From NCBI GenBank assembly GCA_025362235.1, contig JANYGZ010000058.1, positions 1 to 44,571 of the forward strand: a DNA stretch of 44,571 nt. Reading direction: 5' to 3'. Origin of the DNA: Ferruginibacter sp. GTDB taxonomy: Bacteria > Bacteroidota > Bacteroidia > Chitinophagales > Chitinophagaceae. Position 1 is the stretch's first letter; every line of letters starts with the position of its first letter. The notes beneath the pieces were generated by a model. The model did no database searches and was not told the origin of the DNA. It saw only the letters and a list, made by a program, of their open reading frames with translations. This document shows positions 16,234 to 24,316 of the stretch, piece by piece. The translations under genes and the position numbers were made by a program.

Positions 16234-18396
16234 ATGCAAACTAAAAACTTATTTCTCTTAGCTATTGCTACACTTGTAGCTTTATCATGTAACAATAAAA
16301 ATTCAGCAAAAAAAATGACGTATAACTGGCCCGAAAATATCGCAGCACCTGTATGCGAAATTAAACCGACAACATTAACTGCGAATGGTGATACAAGGAT
16401 AGATAATTATTACTGGCTGAATGATTATTTTAAAAAAGGCGCCGACAGTACCAAGGTAGTTGACTATTTAAAAGCAGAGAACGCTTACTACGACACCATG
16501 ATGTCGGGCACAAAATTATTGCAGGAAAAACTGTATACCGAAATGAAAGCCCGGATAAAAGAAAAAGACGAAACCGTCCCCTATTTTAAACATGGATATT
16601 TTTATTACAGCAGGCTGGTAGATGGCAAAGACTATTATATTTTTTGCAGAAAAAAAGCAAGCCTTGGTGCTGCCGAAGAAATATTGCTTGATGTAAATGC
16701 AATGGCAGAAGGCCATAATTATTTTTCGGCCACGGGTTTTGCGGTTAGTATGGATAATAAGCTATTGGCCTATGGTGTAGATATGTTATCAAGAAGAGAG
16801 TACACTATCCATATAAAAAATCTTGAAACTGGTGAAATATACAAAGACGCCATTACAGATACAGAAGCAGATCCTGTTTGGGCCAATGACAACAAAACCA
16901 TTTTTTATACTGCCAAAAACCCCGTTACATTATTATCTGAAAAAATAAAAAAACATGTATTGAGTACGGAAGCTACAATGGACAAATTGGTGTATGAAGA
17001 AAAAGACCCCAGCAATTATATCGGACTAAGCAAAACAAAATCGGATAAATATATTTTGATAACCTCACAGGCAACCTTATCATCCGAAGTAAAATGGATT
17101 GATGCTGCTAAGCCTGATGCTGCATTTGCTGTTTTTCAGCCACGCATAAAAGAAGTATTGTATGATGTAGACCATGCCAACGATAAGTTCTACATCCGCA
17201 CCAACCTGCATGCAAAAAATTTTAAAATAGTTACCTGTACAGAAGATAAAAAAGATACGGCCAACTGGAAAGACATGGTGCCGCACAGTGACACTGTCCT
17301 GGTACAAGGGTTCGAATTGTTTAAAAATTATATAGCCGTATCAGAAAGAATAAATGGCTTAACCCAAATGCATATTATCAACCTGAAAGATAATGCCAGC
17401 CACTATCTTGTATTTGATGAACCAGCCTATACTGCAAGTATTGGCACCAATGCCGAATACGATACGGATACGCTTCGTTTTAATTATACCTCATTAACCA
17501 CTCCCAATTCTGTGTATGATTATAACATGATGGCAAGAGAAAAGAAACTGATGAAACAGCAGGAAGTATTGGGTGATTTCAAAATAAGTGATTACACTAC
17601 AGAACGTGGGTTTGCTGTTGCCAAAGACGGATCAAAAATTCCCATTTCTATAGTATATAAAAAGGGGTTTATTAAAGATGGGAATGCGCCTTTGTTACTG
17701 GACGGCTATGGCAGTTATGGGTATAGTAATGATGTTTATTTTGACAGTAAGCGCCTGAGTTTATTAAACCGTGGTTTTACCTATGCTATTGCGCATATAC
17801 GCGGCGGTGAGGAGATGGGCAGGTACTGGTACGAGGATGGAAAAATGATGAAAAAGAAAAACACTTTTACCGATTTTATTGATTGCGCTGAATACCTGCT
17901 GGCTAACAAATATACCAGCACTAAACACCTGTACATTAATGGTGGCAGTGCCGGTGGGCTTTTAATGGGGGCAGTTGTAAATATGCGCCCCGATTTATGG
18001 AACGGGGTAATTGCAGCTGTACCTTTTGTGGATGTGCTTACTACTATGAGTGACCCAACTATTCCGCTTACAACCAACGAATATGACCAGTGGGGAAACC
18101 CGGCTGATAAAGAAAGTTATGACTACATGAAATCTTATTCACCTTACGATAATGTAGAAAAGAAAACCTATCCAAATATGCTGGTAACAACCGGCCTGCA
18201 CGATAGCCAGGTACAATATTTTGAACCCGCCAAATGGGTGGCCAAATTAAGGGCCATGAAAACAGGCAACAATAAATTATTTCTTTACACCAATATGGAT
18301 GCAGGCCATGGCGGAGCTTCCGGAAGATTTAAACCACTTAAAGACAAAGCAAGGGGGTATGCTTTTTTGCTTGCGCTGGAAGGGATTACGGAATAA
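16234..18396 (+). CDS. S9 family oligopeptidase B-like lipoprotein
   Basis: This serine peptidase of the prolyl oligopeptidase family probably cleaves short peptides in the periplasm. The 720-residue precursor has a lipoprotein signal with lipobox ALSC (cysteine near residue 19). A beta-propeller (about 70-440) follows, then an alpha/beta-hydrolase domain. The catalytic residues are Ser572 in GGSAGG, Asp657 in LHDSQV and His692 in DAGHGG. The signature PLTTNEYDQWGNP is typical of oligopeptidase B (PtrB), which cuts after basic residues, so that specificity is likely but unproven. Proteobacterial PtrB is cytoplasmic; the lipoprotein signal is a Bacteroidota feature. It lies 52 nt after the lamin-tail gene on the same strand. 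Confidence 0.94.
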   Translation: MQTKNLFLLAIATLVALSCNNKNSAKKMTYNWPENIAAPVCEIKPTTLTANGDTRIDNYYWLNDYFKKGADSTKVVDYLKAENAYYDTMMSGTKLLQEKLYTEMKARIKEKDETVPYFKHGYFYYSRLVDGKDYYIFCRKKASLGAAEEILLDVNAMAEGHNYFSATGFAVSMDNKLLAYGVDMLSRREYTIHIKNLETGEIYKDAITDTEADPVWANDNKTIFYTAKNPVTLLSEKIKKHVLSTEATMDKLVYEEKDPSNYIGLSKTKSDKYILITSQATLSSEVKWIDAAKPDAAFAVFQPRIKEVLYDVDHANDKFYIRTNLHAKNFKIVTCTEDKKDTANWKDMVPHSDTVLVQGFELFKNYIAVSERINGLTQMHIINLKDNASHYLVFDEPAYTASIGTNAEYDTDTLRFNYTSLTTPNSVYDYNMMAREKKLMKQQEVLGDFKISDYTTERGFAVAKDGSKIPISIVYKKGFIKDGNAPLLLDGYGSYGYSNDVYFDSKRLSLLNRGFTYAIAHIRGGEEMGRYWYEDGKMMKKKNTFTDFIDCAEYLLANKYTSTKHLYINGGSAGGLLMGAVVNMRPDLWNGVIAAVPFVDVLTTMSDPTIPLTTNEYDQWGNPADKESYDYMKSYSPYDNVEKKTYPNMLVTTGLHDSQVQYFEPAKWVAKLRAMKTGNNKLFLYTNMDAGHGGASGRFKPLKDKARGYAFLLALEGITE

Positions 18397-18542
18397 ATTA
18401 AGCACAGCTCGGAATAGTGCAGGGCAGCTTTTATTGCGTAGCGTGCCATCATTGAGGCATATAGTATCCAATTCAAATTGCTGCTCATCCAAACACTGAA
18501 ACCTATTGTTTCATTATTTAAAAATATAATTTACTCAAATTG

Positions 18543-18573
18543 TTTGCTTCCTTGTAAAATGTATATATCTTTC
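18543..18573 (+). promoter_or_regulatory. Promoter of the diheme cytochrome gene
   Basis: TTTG (18543-18546), a 19-bp spacer and TATCTTTC (18566-18573) match the Bacteroidota promoter with one mismatch in the -7 box. The predicted start near 18580 gives a leader of about 22 nt before the ATG at 18602. Confidence 0.5.
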
Positions 18574-18601
18574 TTATTCTAATTTAACCCAATAAATCAG
18601 C

Positions 18602-19585
18602 ATGAAAAAGTTTATAAAAATTGTTGGCTGGCTCTTCATCATTTTACTGGTAATTATTATTGCCGGCGTGAGTTATATAAAATTGGCTTTACCGAATGTA
18701 GGCGCTGCAGCTGTTATAAAAATTGATGCAACGCCTGAACGGCTTGCAAGGGGTGAATACTTGGCCAACCATGTAACCATTTGTATTGACTGCCATAGTA
18801 AACGTGACTGGACAAGGTTCTCGGGTCCGCTTACGGACAATACTTATGGACAGGGTGGTGAAATATTTAACCAGGCATTTGGTTTTCCAGGGGTTTTTTA
18901 TGCTAGAAATATCACACCCGAAGGTATTACCCGTTATACAGACGGAGAATTATTCAGGGTAATTACTACCGGCGTAAATAAAGAAGGCAAGGCGATGTTT
19001 CCGGTAATGCCTTATCCATATTATGGAAGAATGGATGAAGAAGATATTAAAAGCATCATCGTTTATATCCGTTCATTAAAACCTATTAAAAATGATGTGC
19101 CGCCATCTGTTCCCGATTTTCCGATGAGCATTATCATTAATACGATTCCTAAAAAAGCGTCGCTTACTAAAATGCCGGCGAAAACAGATGTAATAAATTA
19201 TGGAGGCTACATGGTGAATGCAGCAGCCTGTAAGGAATGCCATACAAAATTTGAAAAAGGACAACTGGTTGCCGGAACTGAATTCGGAGGTGGCAGGGAA
19301 TTCCCTTTCCCCGATGGAAGTTTTGTGCGTTCAGGCAATATTACCCCTGATGACGCCACCGGCATTGGCAAATGGACAGAAGAAACTTTTGTAAACCTGT
19401 TTCGTACACGTTCCGATTCAGCAACACTGCACACGAAAATACAACCCGGCGAATTTACTTCTCTTATGCCATGGACCATGTATGGAAAGATGAATGACGA
19501 AGACCTTAAAGCCATTTATGCGTATTTAAAAACGCTGAAACCTATCAGTAATGCGGTTGTAAAATTTACGGCTCCAAAAAGCTGA
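18602..19585 (+). CDS. Membrane-anchored diheme cytochrome c
   Basis: This 327-residue protein has one N-terminal membrane helix (about 7-28) that anchors it in the inner membrane facing the periplasm. Two c-type heme domains follow: CIDCH (about 61-65) with a downstream Met-rich segment MFPVMPY as probable distal ligand, and CKECH (about 212-216) with LMPWTMYG. The repeated arrangement, each ending in a DEDIKSI/DEDLKAI helix, indicates a tandem duplication of one cytochrome domain. It probably shuttles electrons between a periplasmic dehydrogenase and terminal oxidases, but no dehydrogenase gene is adjacent. Confidence 0.9.
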   Translation: MKKFIKIVGWLFIILLVIIIAGVSYIKLALPNVGAAAVIKIDATPERLARGEYLANHVTICIDCHSKRDWTRFSGPLTDNTYGQGGEIFNQAFGFPGVFYARNITPEGITRYTDGELFRVITTGVNKEGKAMFPVMPYPYYGRMDEEDIKSIIVYIRSLKPIKNDVPPSVPDFPMSIIINTIPKKASLTKMPAKTDVINYGGYMVNAAACKECHTKFEKGQLVAGTEFGGGREFPFPDGSFVRSGNITPDDATGIGKWTEETFVNLFRTRSDSATLHTKIQPGEFTSLMPWTMYGKMNDEDLKAIYAYLKTLKPISNAVVKFTAPKS

Positions 19586-19596
19586 ATGGTGAATGG

Positions 19597-19660
19597 GCAA
19601 TTGTCAATAGTCAATGGTCAATTGGATGGTCAGTTATTGACTATTGACTATTGACCATTG
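19597..19660. repeat. Heptameric ATTGACY repeat array, self-complementary
   Basis: Between the convergent cytochrome and SDR genes lies an array of the 7-mer ATTGACT/ATTGACC. It runs in inverted orientation on the left (19603-19622, seen as GTCAATA, GTCAATG) and in direct orientation on the right (about 19635-19660). The halves can fold into a long hairpin and might serve as a bidirectional terminator. A related array lies at 42074-42110. Confidence 0.7.
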
Positions 19661-19668
19661 ACTTGTTC

Positions 19669-20382
19669 TTATTTACCCGGCATTGATGGCCTTACCTCTA
19701 TCTTACTTGGCAGGGTACGTGGGTTCATGTTCAATAAATCTGCCACTATCTGGCCGATATCTTCTGGCTGTATTTTCCATGCATCTGCATCGCTGGGCGT
19801 ATGGTCGTTAAAATAGGTGGCTACAGACCCTGGCATAATGGTGGTTACCTTAATGCCATATTGTCGAAGATCGAGCATGATGGCCTGTGTAAAACCTACC
19901 AGCCCAAATTTACTGGCATTGTAGCCCGAAGCAGTAGCAAAAAAATTTGTGCCTGCAAGGCTTGCAATGGTTATAATGTATCCCTGGGATTTTTTTAATG
20001 CATCAATACTTGCTTTAACGCTGCTGAAAACACCGGTAAGATTTGTATCAATCATACTTTTCCAGTCTTGTTCTGAAAGAGTTTCTATTGAGGCAAAATG
20101 ACCAACACCCGCATTGGCAACCAACACATCCAATTGGCCAAAATAATCTGTTACTGCTTTTACTGCTTTTGCCTCTGATGCCAGTGAACTTACTTCCGAT
20201 TGCAGGGCCAATACCCTGGATGGATCATCGCTTAACGATGCAGCGGCTTGTTGTGCAGCCTCAAGGCTGCGACTGGTAATTGCTACCTTCATGTCAAAGC
20301 CTAATAATGTTTTTGCAATTCCATAACCGATCCCCTTGCTTCCACCGGTTATATAGGCCACTTTATCTTTTAGCTTGCTCAT
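19669..20382 (-). CDS. Short-chain dehydrogenase/reductase
   Basis: This is a 237-residue classical SDR with a Rossmann fold. It shows the NAD(P)-binding TGGSKGIG (12-19), NAG (90-92), the structural Asn114, catalytic Ser141, and the YxxxK pair Tyr154-Lys158. The basic residues after the second strand (TSRSLEAA, about 36-43) suggest NADP preference. Motifs resemble 3-oxoacyl-ACP-reductase-like SDRs (FabG family), but the substrate is not evident and neighbours do not define a pathway. The gene converges with the cytochrome gene across the heptamer repeat hairpin. Confidence 0.9.
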   Translation of the reverse strand: MSKLKDKVAYITGGSKGIGYGIAKTLLGFDMKVAITSRSLEAAQQAAASLSDDPSRVLALQSEVSSLASEAKAVKAVTDYFGQLDVLVANAGVGHFASIETLSEQDWKSMIDTNLTGVFSSVKASIDALKKSQGYIITIASLAGTNFFATASGYNASKFGLVGFTQAIMLDLRQYGIKVTTIMPGSVATYFNDHTPSDADAWKIQPEDIGQIVADLLNMNPRTLPSKIEVRPSMPGK

Positions 20383-20472
20383 AACGATTGTATATTTTAA
20401 TGAAATTGTAGTTATTGATTGATAAATAAATTTTATACTGCAAGGTAAAAATATAGCAGGATAAAATTTTTA

Positions 20473-21711
20473 TCATTCCCCTTGTTCTGCAACTGCATTT
20501 ATTGATTGGGGATTTTTATTTTCTTTAAAACCGATTATAAATAACAGGGTAACTATGGCAGCAAATAACAATGGGATAGTCCAGAATATTCTCCATTGTG
20601 TAAGAGAATTACCATCACTCATAACATGGTTAAAAATAAAACCGGCGGCCAATGTTCCCAGCCCCTGGCCTACTCCATATGATATAAATACAAACATAGC
20701 CTGTGCCTGTGCACGAATGGCAGGAGTTGCTTTTTGATCGATATACACCTGGCCGGCAACATATACAAAATCGTAACAAGCGCCATGTAAAAGAATGCCC
20801 ACCATGATCATCCAAACGGTGGCTTCAGGTGCTGCAATGGCAAAGAGCGCATAACGGAGTGTCCATGCGATCATGCCGGTAAGCATCACCCATTTAAGGC
20901 CAAACTTTGAAAAAAACCAGGGAAGTATTAAAAGAAAAATCACTTCCGACATTTGACCGAAAGTCATTTTAAAAGCAGGGTCTGCAATTTTTGCGGTGCC
21001 GATATATACCGGTACATAAGTAAAATAAGCTGCAAAGGGTACACTGATAAGAAGCAGACCGGTAATAAAAATGATAAATGATTTTGATTTCAGTTTTGAA
21101 AAAGCATCTGCACCAATTACATCACGAACGGAGAATTTTTTTCCTGCACCACGTGGCGGAATATGCGGCAGGGTAAAACTGTAAAGTCCCATCATAATAC
21201 CACCAATGCCCGACATGCGCATAGGCAAGGCCGTTGCATCTGCCTGTAATAAATAACTCACTATAATGCCTGCTGCAATCCATCCAAGTGTTCCAAAAAC
21301 ACGTATTACCGGAAACTCTTTTTCCTTATTATTCAGCAAATGAAAAGCAGTGGCTGTTGCAAGGCTTACAGTAGGCATGTAGCAAAGCATATGCAAAAAT
21401 AAAAAGCCCAAAAATAAGGGTGCCGAAGGAGAAGCGCCCTCTGCAAAAAAAGGGGCACAAAAAACAAAGATGCCGCTTAAAATATGCATCACACCCAATA
21501 CCTTCTGTACAGGAAAAAACCGGTCAGCAATAGCACCAAGAAAAAAAGGAGAAACAATTGAGCCAACAGCGCTGGCCATATAGGCAAGATAGATCACATC
21601 CGTCATGCCATGATTTTTCATGTAATTGCCACCTGTTGCATACCATGCACCCCAGATAAAAAATTGTAAAAACATCATTAAGCTAAGACGGGCCTTGATG
21701 TATTTTAACAT
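20473..21711 (-). CDS. MFS transporter, nucleoside:H+ symporter (NupG-like)
   Basis: This is a 412-residue inner-membrane transporter with about 12 hydrophobic segments. Its N-terminus (LMMFLQFFIWGAWYATGGNYM) and internal MFS repeat loop GAIADRFFPVQKVLG match the NupG/XapB nucleoside:H+ symporter family. The loop between helices 10 and 11 contains GQVYIDQKATPAIRAQAQ, also typical. The gene begins 24 nt after the upstream isomerase-like gene, so the two form an operon, suggesting uptake and then modification of a nucleoside- or sugar-like substrate. The true substrate may differ from nucleosides in this phylum. Confidence 0.88.
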   Translation of the reverse strand: MLKYIKARLSLMMFLQFFIWGAWYATGGNYMKNHGMTDVIYLAYMASAVGSIVSPFFLGAIADRFFPVQKVLGVMHILSGIFVFCAPFFAEGASPSAPLFLGFLFLHMLCYMPTVSLATATAFHLLNNKEKEFPVIRVFGTLGWIAAGIIVSYLLQADATALPMRMSGIGGIMMGLYSFTLPHIPPRGAGKKFSVRDVIGADAFSKLKSKSFIIFITGLLLISVPFAAYFTYVPVYIGTAKIADPAFKMTFGQMSEVIFLLILPWFFSKFGLKWVMLTGMIAWTLRYALFAIAAPEATVWMIMVGILLHGACYDFVYVAGQVYIDQKATPAIRAQAQAMFVFISYGVGQGLGTLAAGFIFNHVMSDGNSLTQWRIFWTIPLLFAAIVTLLFIIGFKENKNPQSINAVAEQGE

Positions 21712-21735
21712 ACAAACTTGGGTTATTGGCAGAGG

Positions 21736-22683
21736 TTATGCCATGATGGTTTGGTGAACAAGCTGTTTCATGTACTGAAGAGTTATACGTGTTGCGTGAT
21801 CCACTTCTTCTATCCCTGTTATTTTATGATTCTTAATTACAGGCAGGCAATATTCTGAAGTAAGATAACCGTTGTAGCCTATGTTATGCAGCTCTTCAAT
21901 AAAGGCAGGGTAATTAATAAGGTTGCCTGAAGAAGGCGAAGGATCCTGGATAATTTCACCATCACTTGTTTCACTAAAGTTCCATGCGCCGTAATGTGTT
22001 TGCACCAGGTGTTTCCTGCATTTTTGTACAGCTTCACGAATATATTCATCGCTCTGCCTTTCGTAAAACAAGGGCGCATCAATACAAAGCTTTACATTTT
22101 TGCGGTCAACTTCCTGCATCATGGTAAGCGTATCCTCATAGCCCATTGTAAGTACCGGTGCATGATTTTGCAGGGCGAGTGTAATGCCCATATCTGCAGC
22201 CATATCAGCCACTTCCCTGATACCATCCACACAACGGTTCCATAAACGAAGGCCCGAAGGAAATAAACGTTTATAATAAAGGCCACGTTCAAACTGCCCA
22301 TACATCGATACTTCTTCTTCATCATTAATAATCCCGGGCCATGCAGCAAAAATTTTAACAAGATCAACACCAAGGTCTTTTGCAAGTTCCAGCACCAGTC
22401 GCATCATGGCTAAATTGTTTTCCCTTTCTTCCATATGTTTTCCTGCAAAATTCGATAAGCTTTCAATGGTACATAAAGGAACACCTTCATCAGCTGCAAG
22501 GCTTTTAATGCGTACTCGATCTGCTTTTGAAAGATCAAGCGGGGAAGCAACAGGGCGTTTTGTTTCTATCGCCAGGGCATCAAAACCCAGCTCTTTCACT
22601 TTGTATATCTGGCGTTCAAGCGATAAGGCAGGCCCTTTATAAAACAATCCTCCATACGTTACGCTAAGCAATGCAAATTTCAT
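21736..22683 (-). CDS. Sugar phosphate isomerase/epimerase family TIM-barrel protein
   Basis: From the ATG at 22683 this is 315 residues; an ATG three codons upstream at 22692 is equally possible. The fold is a xylose-isomerase-like TIM barrel with metal-coordinating residues spread over the strands. Examples are the Glu in CTIESLSNF, the His in ALQNHAPVL, the Asp in LCIDAPLF, the His in VQTHYGAWNF and the Glu in YLTSEYCL. Such enzymes interconvert keto- and aldo-sugars or epimerise at C3. The close downstream MFS gene suggests that the substrate is imported by that transporter. The exact reaction is unknown. Confidence 0.85.
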   Translation of the reverse strand: MKFALLSVTYGGLFYKGPALSLERQIYKVKELGFDALAIETKRPVASPLDLSKADRVRIKSLAADEGVPLCTIESLSNFAGKHMEERENNLAMMRLVLELAKDLGVDLVKIFAAWPGIINDEEEVSMYGQFERGLYYKRLFPSGLRLWNRCVDGIREVADMAADMGITLALQNHAPVLTMGYEDTLTMMQEVDRKNVKLCIDAPLFYERQSDEYIREAVQKCRKHLVQTHYGAWNFSETSDGEIIQDPSPSSGNLINYPAFIEELHNIGYNGYLTSEYCLPVIKNHKITGIEEVDHATRITLQYMKQLVHQTIMA

Positions 22684-22864
22684 GAGCGGCAATTTTATTT
22701 GTATTGATACACCTAAGATAAATCTTTTTTATATGAAATGAAAACTATCAGCTTAAGTTGTCTATTTGATAAATATTGCGACAATAGAATAAAGCCTACA
22801 AATATATCCATTACCAATACCAACTTTGCATCGGTTTTTTCATAGGATATTGGATTTTAAAGCG

Positions 22865-22894
22865 GGGCTGAATTTCTATTCTGGCCCTTTTTTT
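22865..22894 (+). terminator. Orphan intrinsic terminator
   Basis: GGGC-T-GAAT, a TTCT loop, ATTC-TG-GCCC and seven T residues (22888-22894) form a plus-strand terminator with a small internal mismatch. No plus-strand gene lies upstream, because the neighbour is divergent. It may therefore end a short RNA starting near 22830; a CAACTTTG near-match to the -7 box lies at 22821-22828. Confidence 0.45.
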
Positions 22895-23005
22895 ATGTTT
22901 TCATTTCTCCTTGACCAGTTTAGTTCCTCAAAGGTCAATCGTAAATTATTGGCCATCTGCCATTCACCATTCACACCGCTGATTCAAAAGAGCAATTGCA
23001 TCCTG

Positions 23006-23013
23006 TATCTTTG
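23006..23013 (+). promoter_or_regulatory. -7 box of the START-domain gene
   Basis: TATCTTTG is an exact TAnnTTTG match. The predicted start near 23020 gives a leader of about 38 nt to the preferred ATG at 23058. A good -33 box is not seen. Confidence 0.4.
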
Positions 23014-23057
23014 TTACCAACGGGCCATGGCTATTGAATTTGAAGAACGATTTATTT

Positions 23058-23705
23058 ATGAAAGCAATTTTATTTTTATTACTGATTGCAACGATGTTTT
23101 TTCAGCCTGTAGTTAAGGGCCAGGAAGCATGGAATTTAAGAAAAGATAAAAACGGGATAAAAGTATTTTCAAGGAATGTGGCAGGCTTTAAGTTTAATGA
23201 ATTAAAAGTAGAATCCCTGTTTGAGGGAAAGATGTCGCAAATGGTAGCCCTTGTATTGGATGCAAATTCACAAAAGGAATGGGCCTATAAAACAATAAAA
23301 TCTGAGATATTAAAAAGAAATAGCGAATCTGACCTTATTTATTATGCAGAAGTTGAGGCCCCGTGGCCATTTGGCAACCGCGATTTTGTTCTGCACTTAA
23401 ACGTTCAGCAAAACCCACAAAGCAAAACGGTCACCATTAATGTTGAAATTGTAAATGATTTTTTGCCCAAAAAAAAAGATATAGTGCGGGTAAAATATTT
23501 TAGCGCTACCTGGGTTATTACACCGGTAAACAGCCACCAGTTTAAACTTAATTATCGCATACAGGTTGATCCCGGCGCTAATATACCGGCATGGCTGGCA
23601 AATTTATTTTCTACAAATGCTCCTTACGAAAGTTTTATGCATTTAAATGAAAGAATAAAACTGCCCCAATATGAAAATGCTCACCCTTCATTTATTGTTG
23701 ATTAA
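23058..23705 (+). CDS. Exported START-domain (lipid-binding fold) protein
   Basis: The preferred start at 23058 gives a signal peptide (MKAILFLLLIATMFFQPVVKG) and a 215-residue precursor; the frame opens at 23034. The mature part is a START/SRPBCC-like helix-grip domain. It begins WNLRKDKNGIKVFSR, with the family's VEAPWPFGNRDFVLHL strand at about 108-123 and a terminal amphipathic helix (PAWLANLFSTNAPYESF). START domains bind lipids or other hydrophobic ligands in a deep cavity, so a periplasmic lipid-handling role is possible; the ligand is unknown. The gene is monocistronic or cotranscribed with the BamE-like gene 93 nt downstream. Confidence 0.85.
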   Translation: MKAILFLLLIATMFFQPVVKGQEAWNLRKDKNGIKVFSRNVAGFKFNELKVESLFEGKMSQMVALVLDANSQKEWAYKTIKSEILKRNSESDLIYYAEVEAPWPFGNRDFVLHLNVQQNPQSKTVTINVEIVNDFLPKKKDIVRVKYFSATWVITPVNSHQFKLNYRIQVDPGANIPAWLANLFSTNAPYESFMHLNERIKLPQYENAHPSFIVD

Positions 23706-23798
23706 GCAGCTTTTATTGCCCAATTTTTGCTGTGTTAGTTTATTACAGTACGTTTGATATAGAATGATAAATGATTTACCAGTTAAAATTATATTGAT

Positions 23799-24251
23799 AT
23801 GAAATCTGCAACTATAATATTGTTTGGATTAACGCTTATTGTTAATAATATTTTCTCGCAACCTTTGCCGAAAAAGCCATCAAGAAGCGAAGTGGGATCA
23901 TACAACCAGGCTAATTTAGTAAAAATTGATCTTGGCGTTACTAAAACCAAAGTGCTGGAGGTAATGGGGGGCATTCAAAAAATACAAACATATGTCCATA
24001 CCACTTTTTTGACAAAGAAAGAAAGCATCATCATCAACAATCCTTTTGGCAGGGATTTTAAAACTGATACGGCTGGTCAGACAATGGAAGTTTTATGGTA
24101 TTATACCAGCACAAACAAGGCAGATAGCGCCGCCATCATTAAGGCAGAAGAGACTCCCATTATTCTTGAAAAAAATGCTGTTGTTGGAATGGGCTGGGAT
24201 TTTTATGAAGAATATGCAAAACGAAAAGGAATAACGATCGAGGAAAGGTGA
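23799..24251 (+). CDS. Small exported protein with BamE/SmpA-like motif
   Basis: This 150-residue protein has a signal peptide (MKSATIILFGLTLIVNNIFSQ). Residues about 40-57 (NLVKIDLGVTKTKVLEVMG) resemble the helix-turn of BamE/SmpA/DUF3192-like proteins, in which a small-G-x-T/S-K/R-x-V-pattern precedes a variable beta sheet. The C-terminus includes LEKNAVVGMGWDFYEEY, which fits the last strand of that fold. The fold assignment is moderate and the role unknown. The gene ends just before a strong bidirectional terminator shared with typA. Confidence 0.65.
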   Translation: MKSATIILFGLTLIVNNIFSQPLPKKPSRSEVGSYNQANLVKIDLGVTKTKVLEVMGGIQKIQTYVHTTFLTKKESIIINNPFGRDFKTDTAGQTMEVLWYYTSTNKADSAAIIKAEETPIILEKNAVVGMGWDFYEEYAKRKGITIEER

Positions 24252-24265
24252 ACATAAATTTTACA

Positions 24266-24299
24266 AAAAAATCCCCCGATAAAAACCGGGGGATTTTTT
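24266..24299. terminator. Bidirectional intrinsic terminator
   Basis: A 13-bp perfect stem has AAAAA-ATCCCCCG (24266-24278) pairing with CGGGGGAT-TTTTT (24287-24299) around an 8-nt loop. The A-run on one side and T-run on the other let it work in both directions. It serves the convergent BamE-like gene and typA. Confidence 0.9.
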
Positions 24300-24316
24300 A
24301 CCTATATGATTTTCGC

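Larger units (their letters stand above)
22684..23057. other. Intergenic region between the isomerase operon and the START-domain gene
   Basis: This 374-nt divergent spacer holds a plus-strand terminator-like hairpin (22865-22894) and an exact -7 box (23006-23013). It also has a few isolated heptamer-family words near 22970. A 96-codon frame at 22826-23116 crosses the terminator and overlaps the START gene in another frame; I do not regard it as real. Confidence 0.5.

Noticed and set aside
19597..19660. CRISPR array
   Set aside because: The heptamer units are contiguous and inverted, with no spacers of regular length and no cas genes nearby.
22826..23116. Plus-strand 96-codon frame before the START-domain gene
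   Set aside because: It crosses a terminator hairpin, overlaps the START gene in another frame and has no recognisable features.
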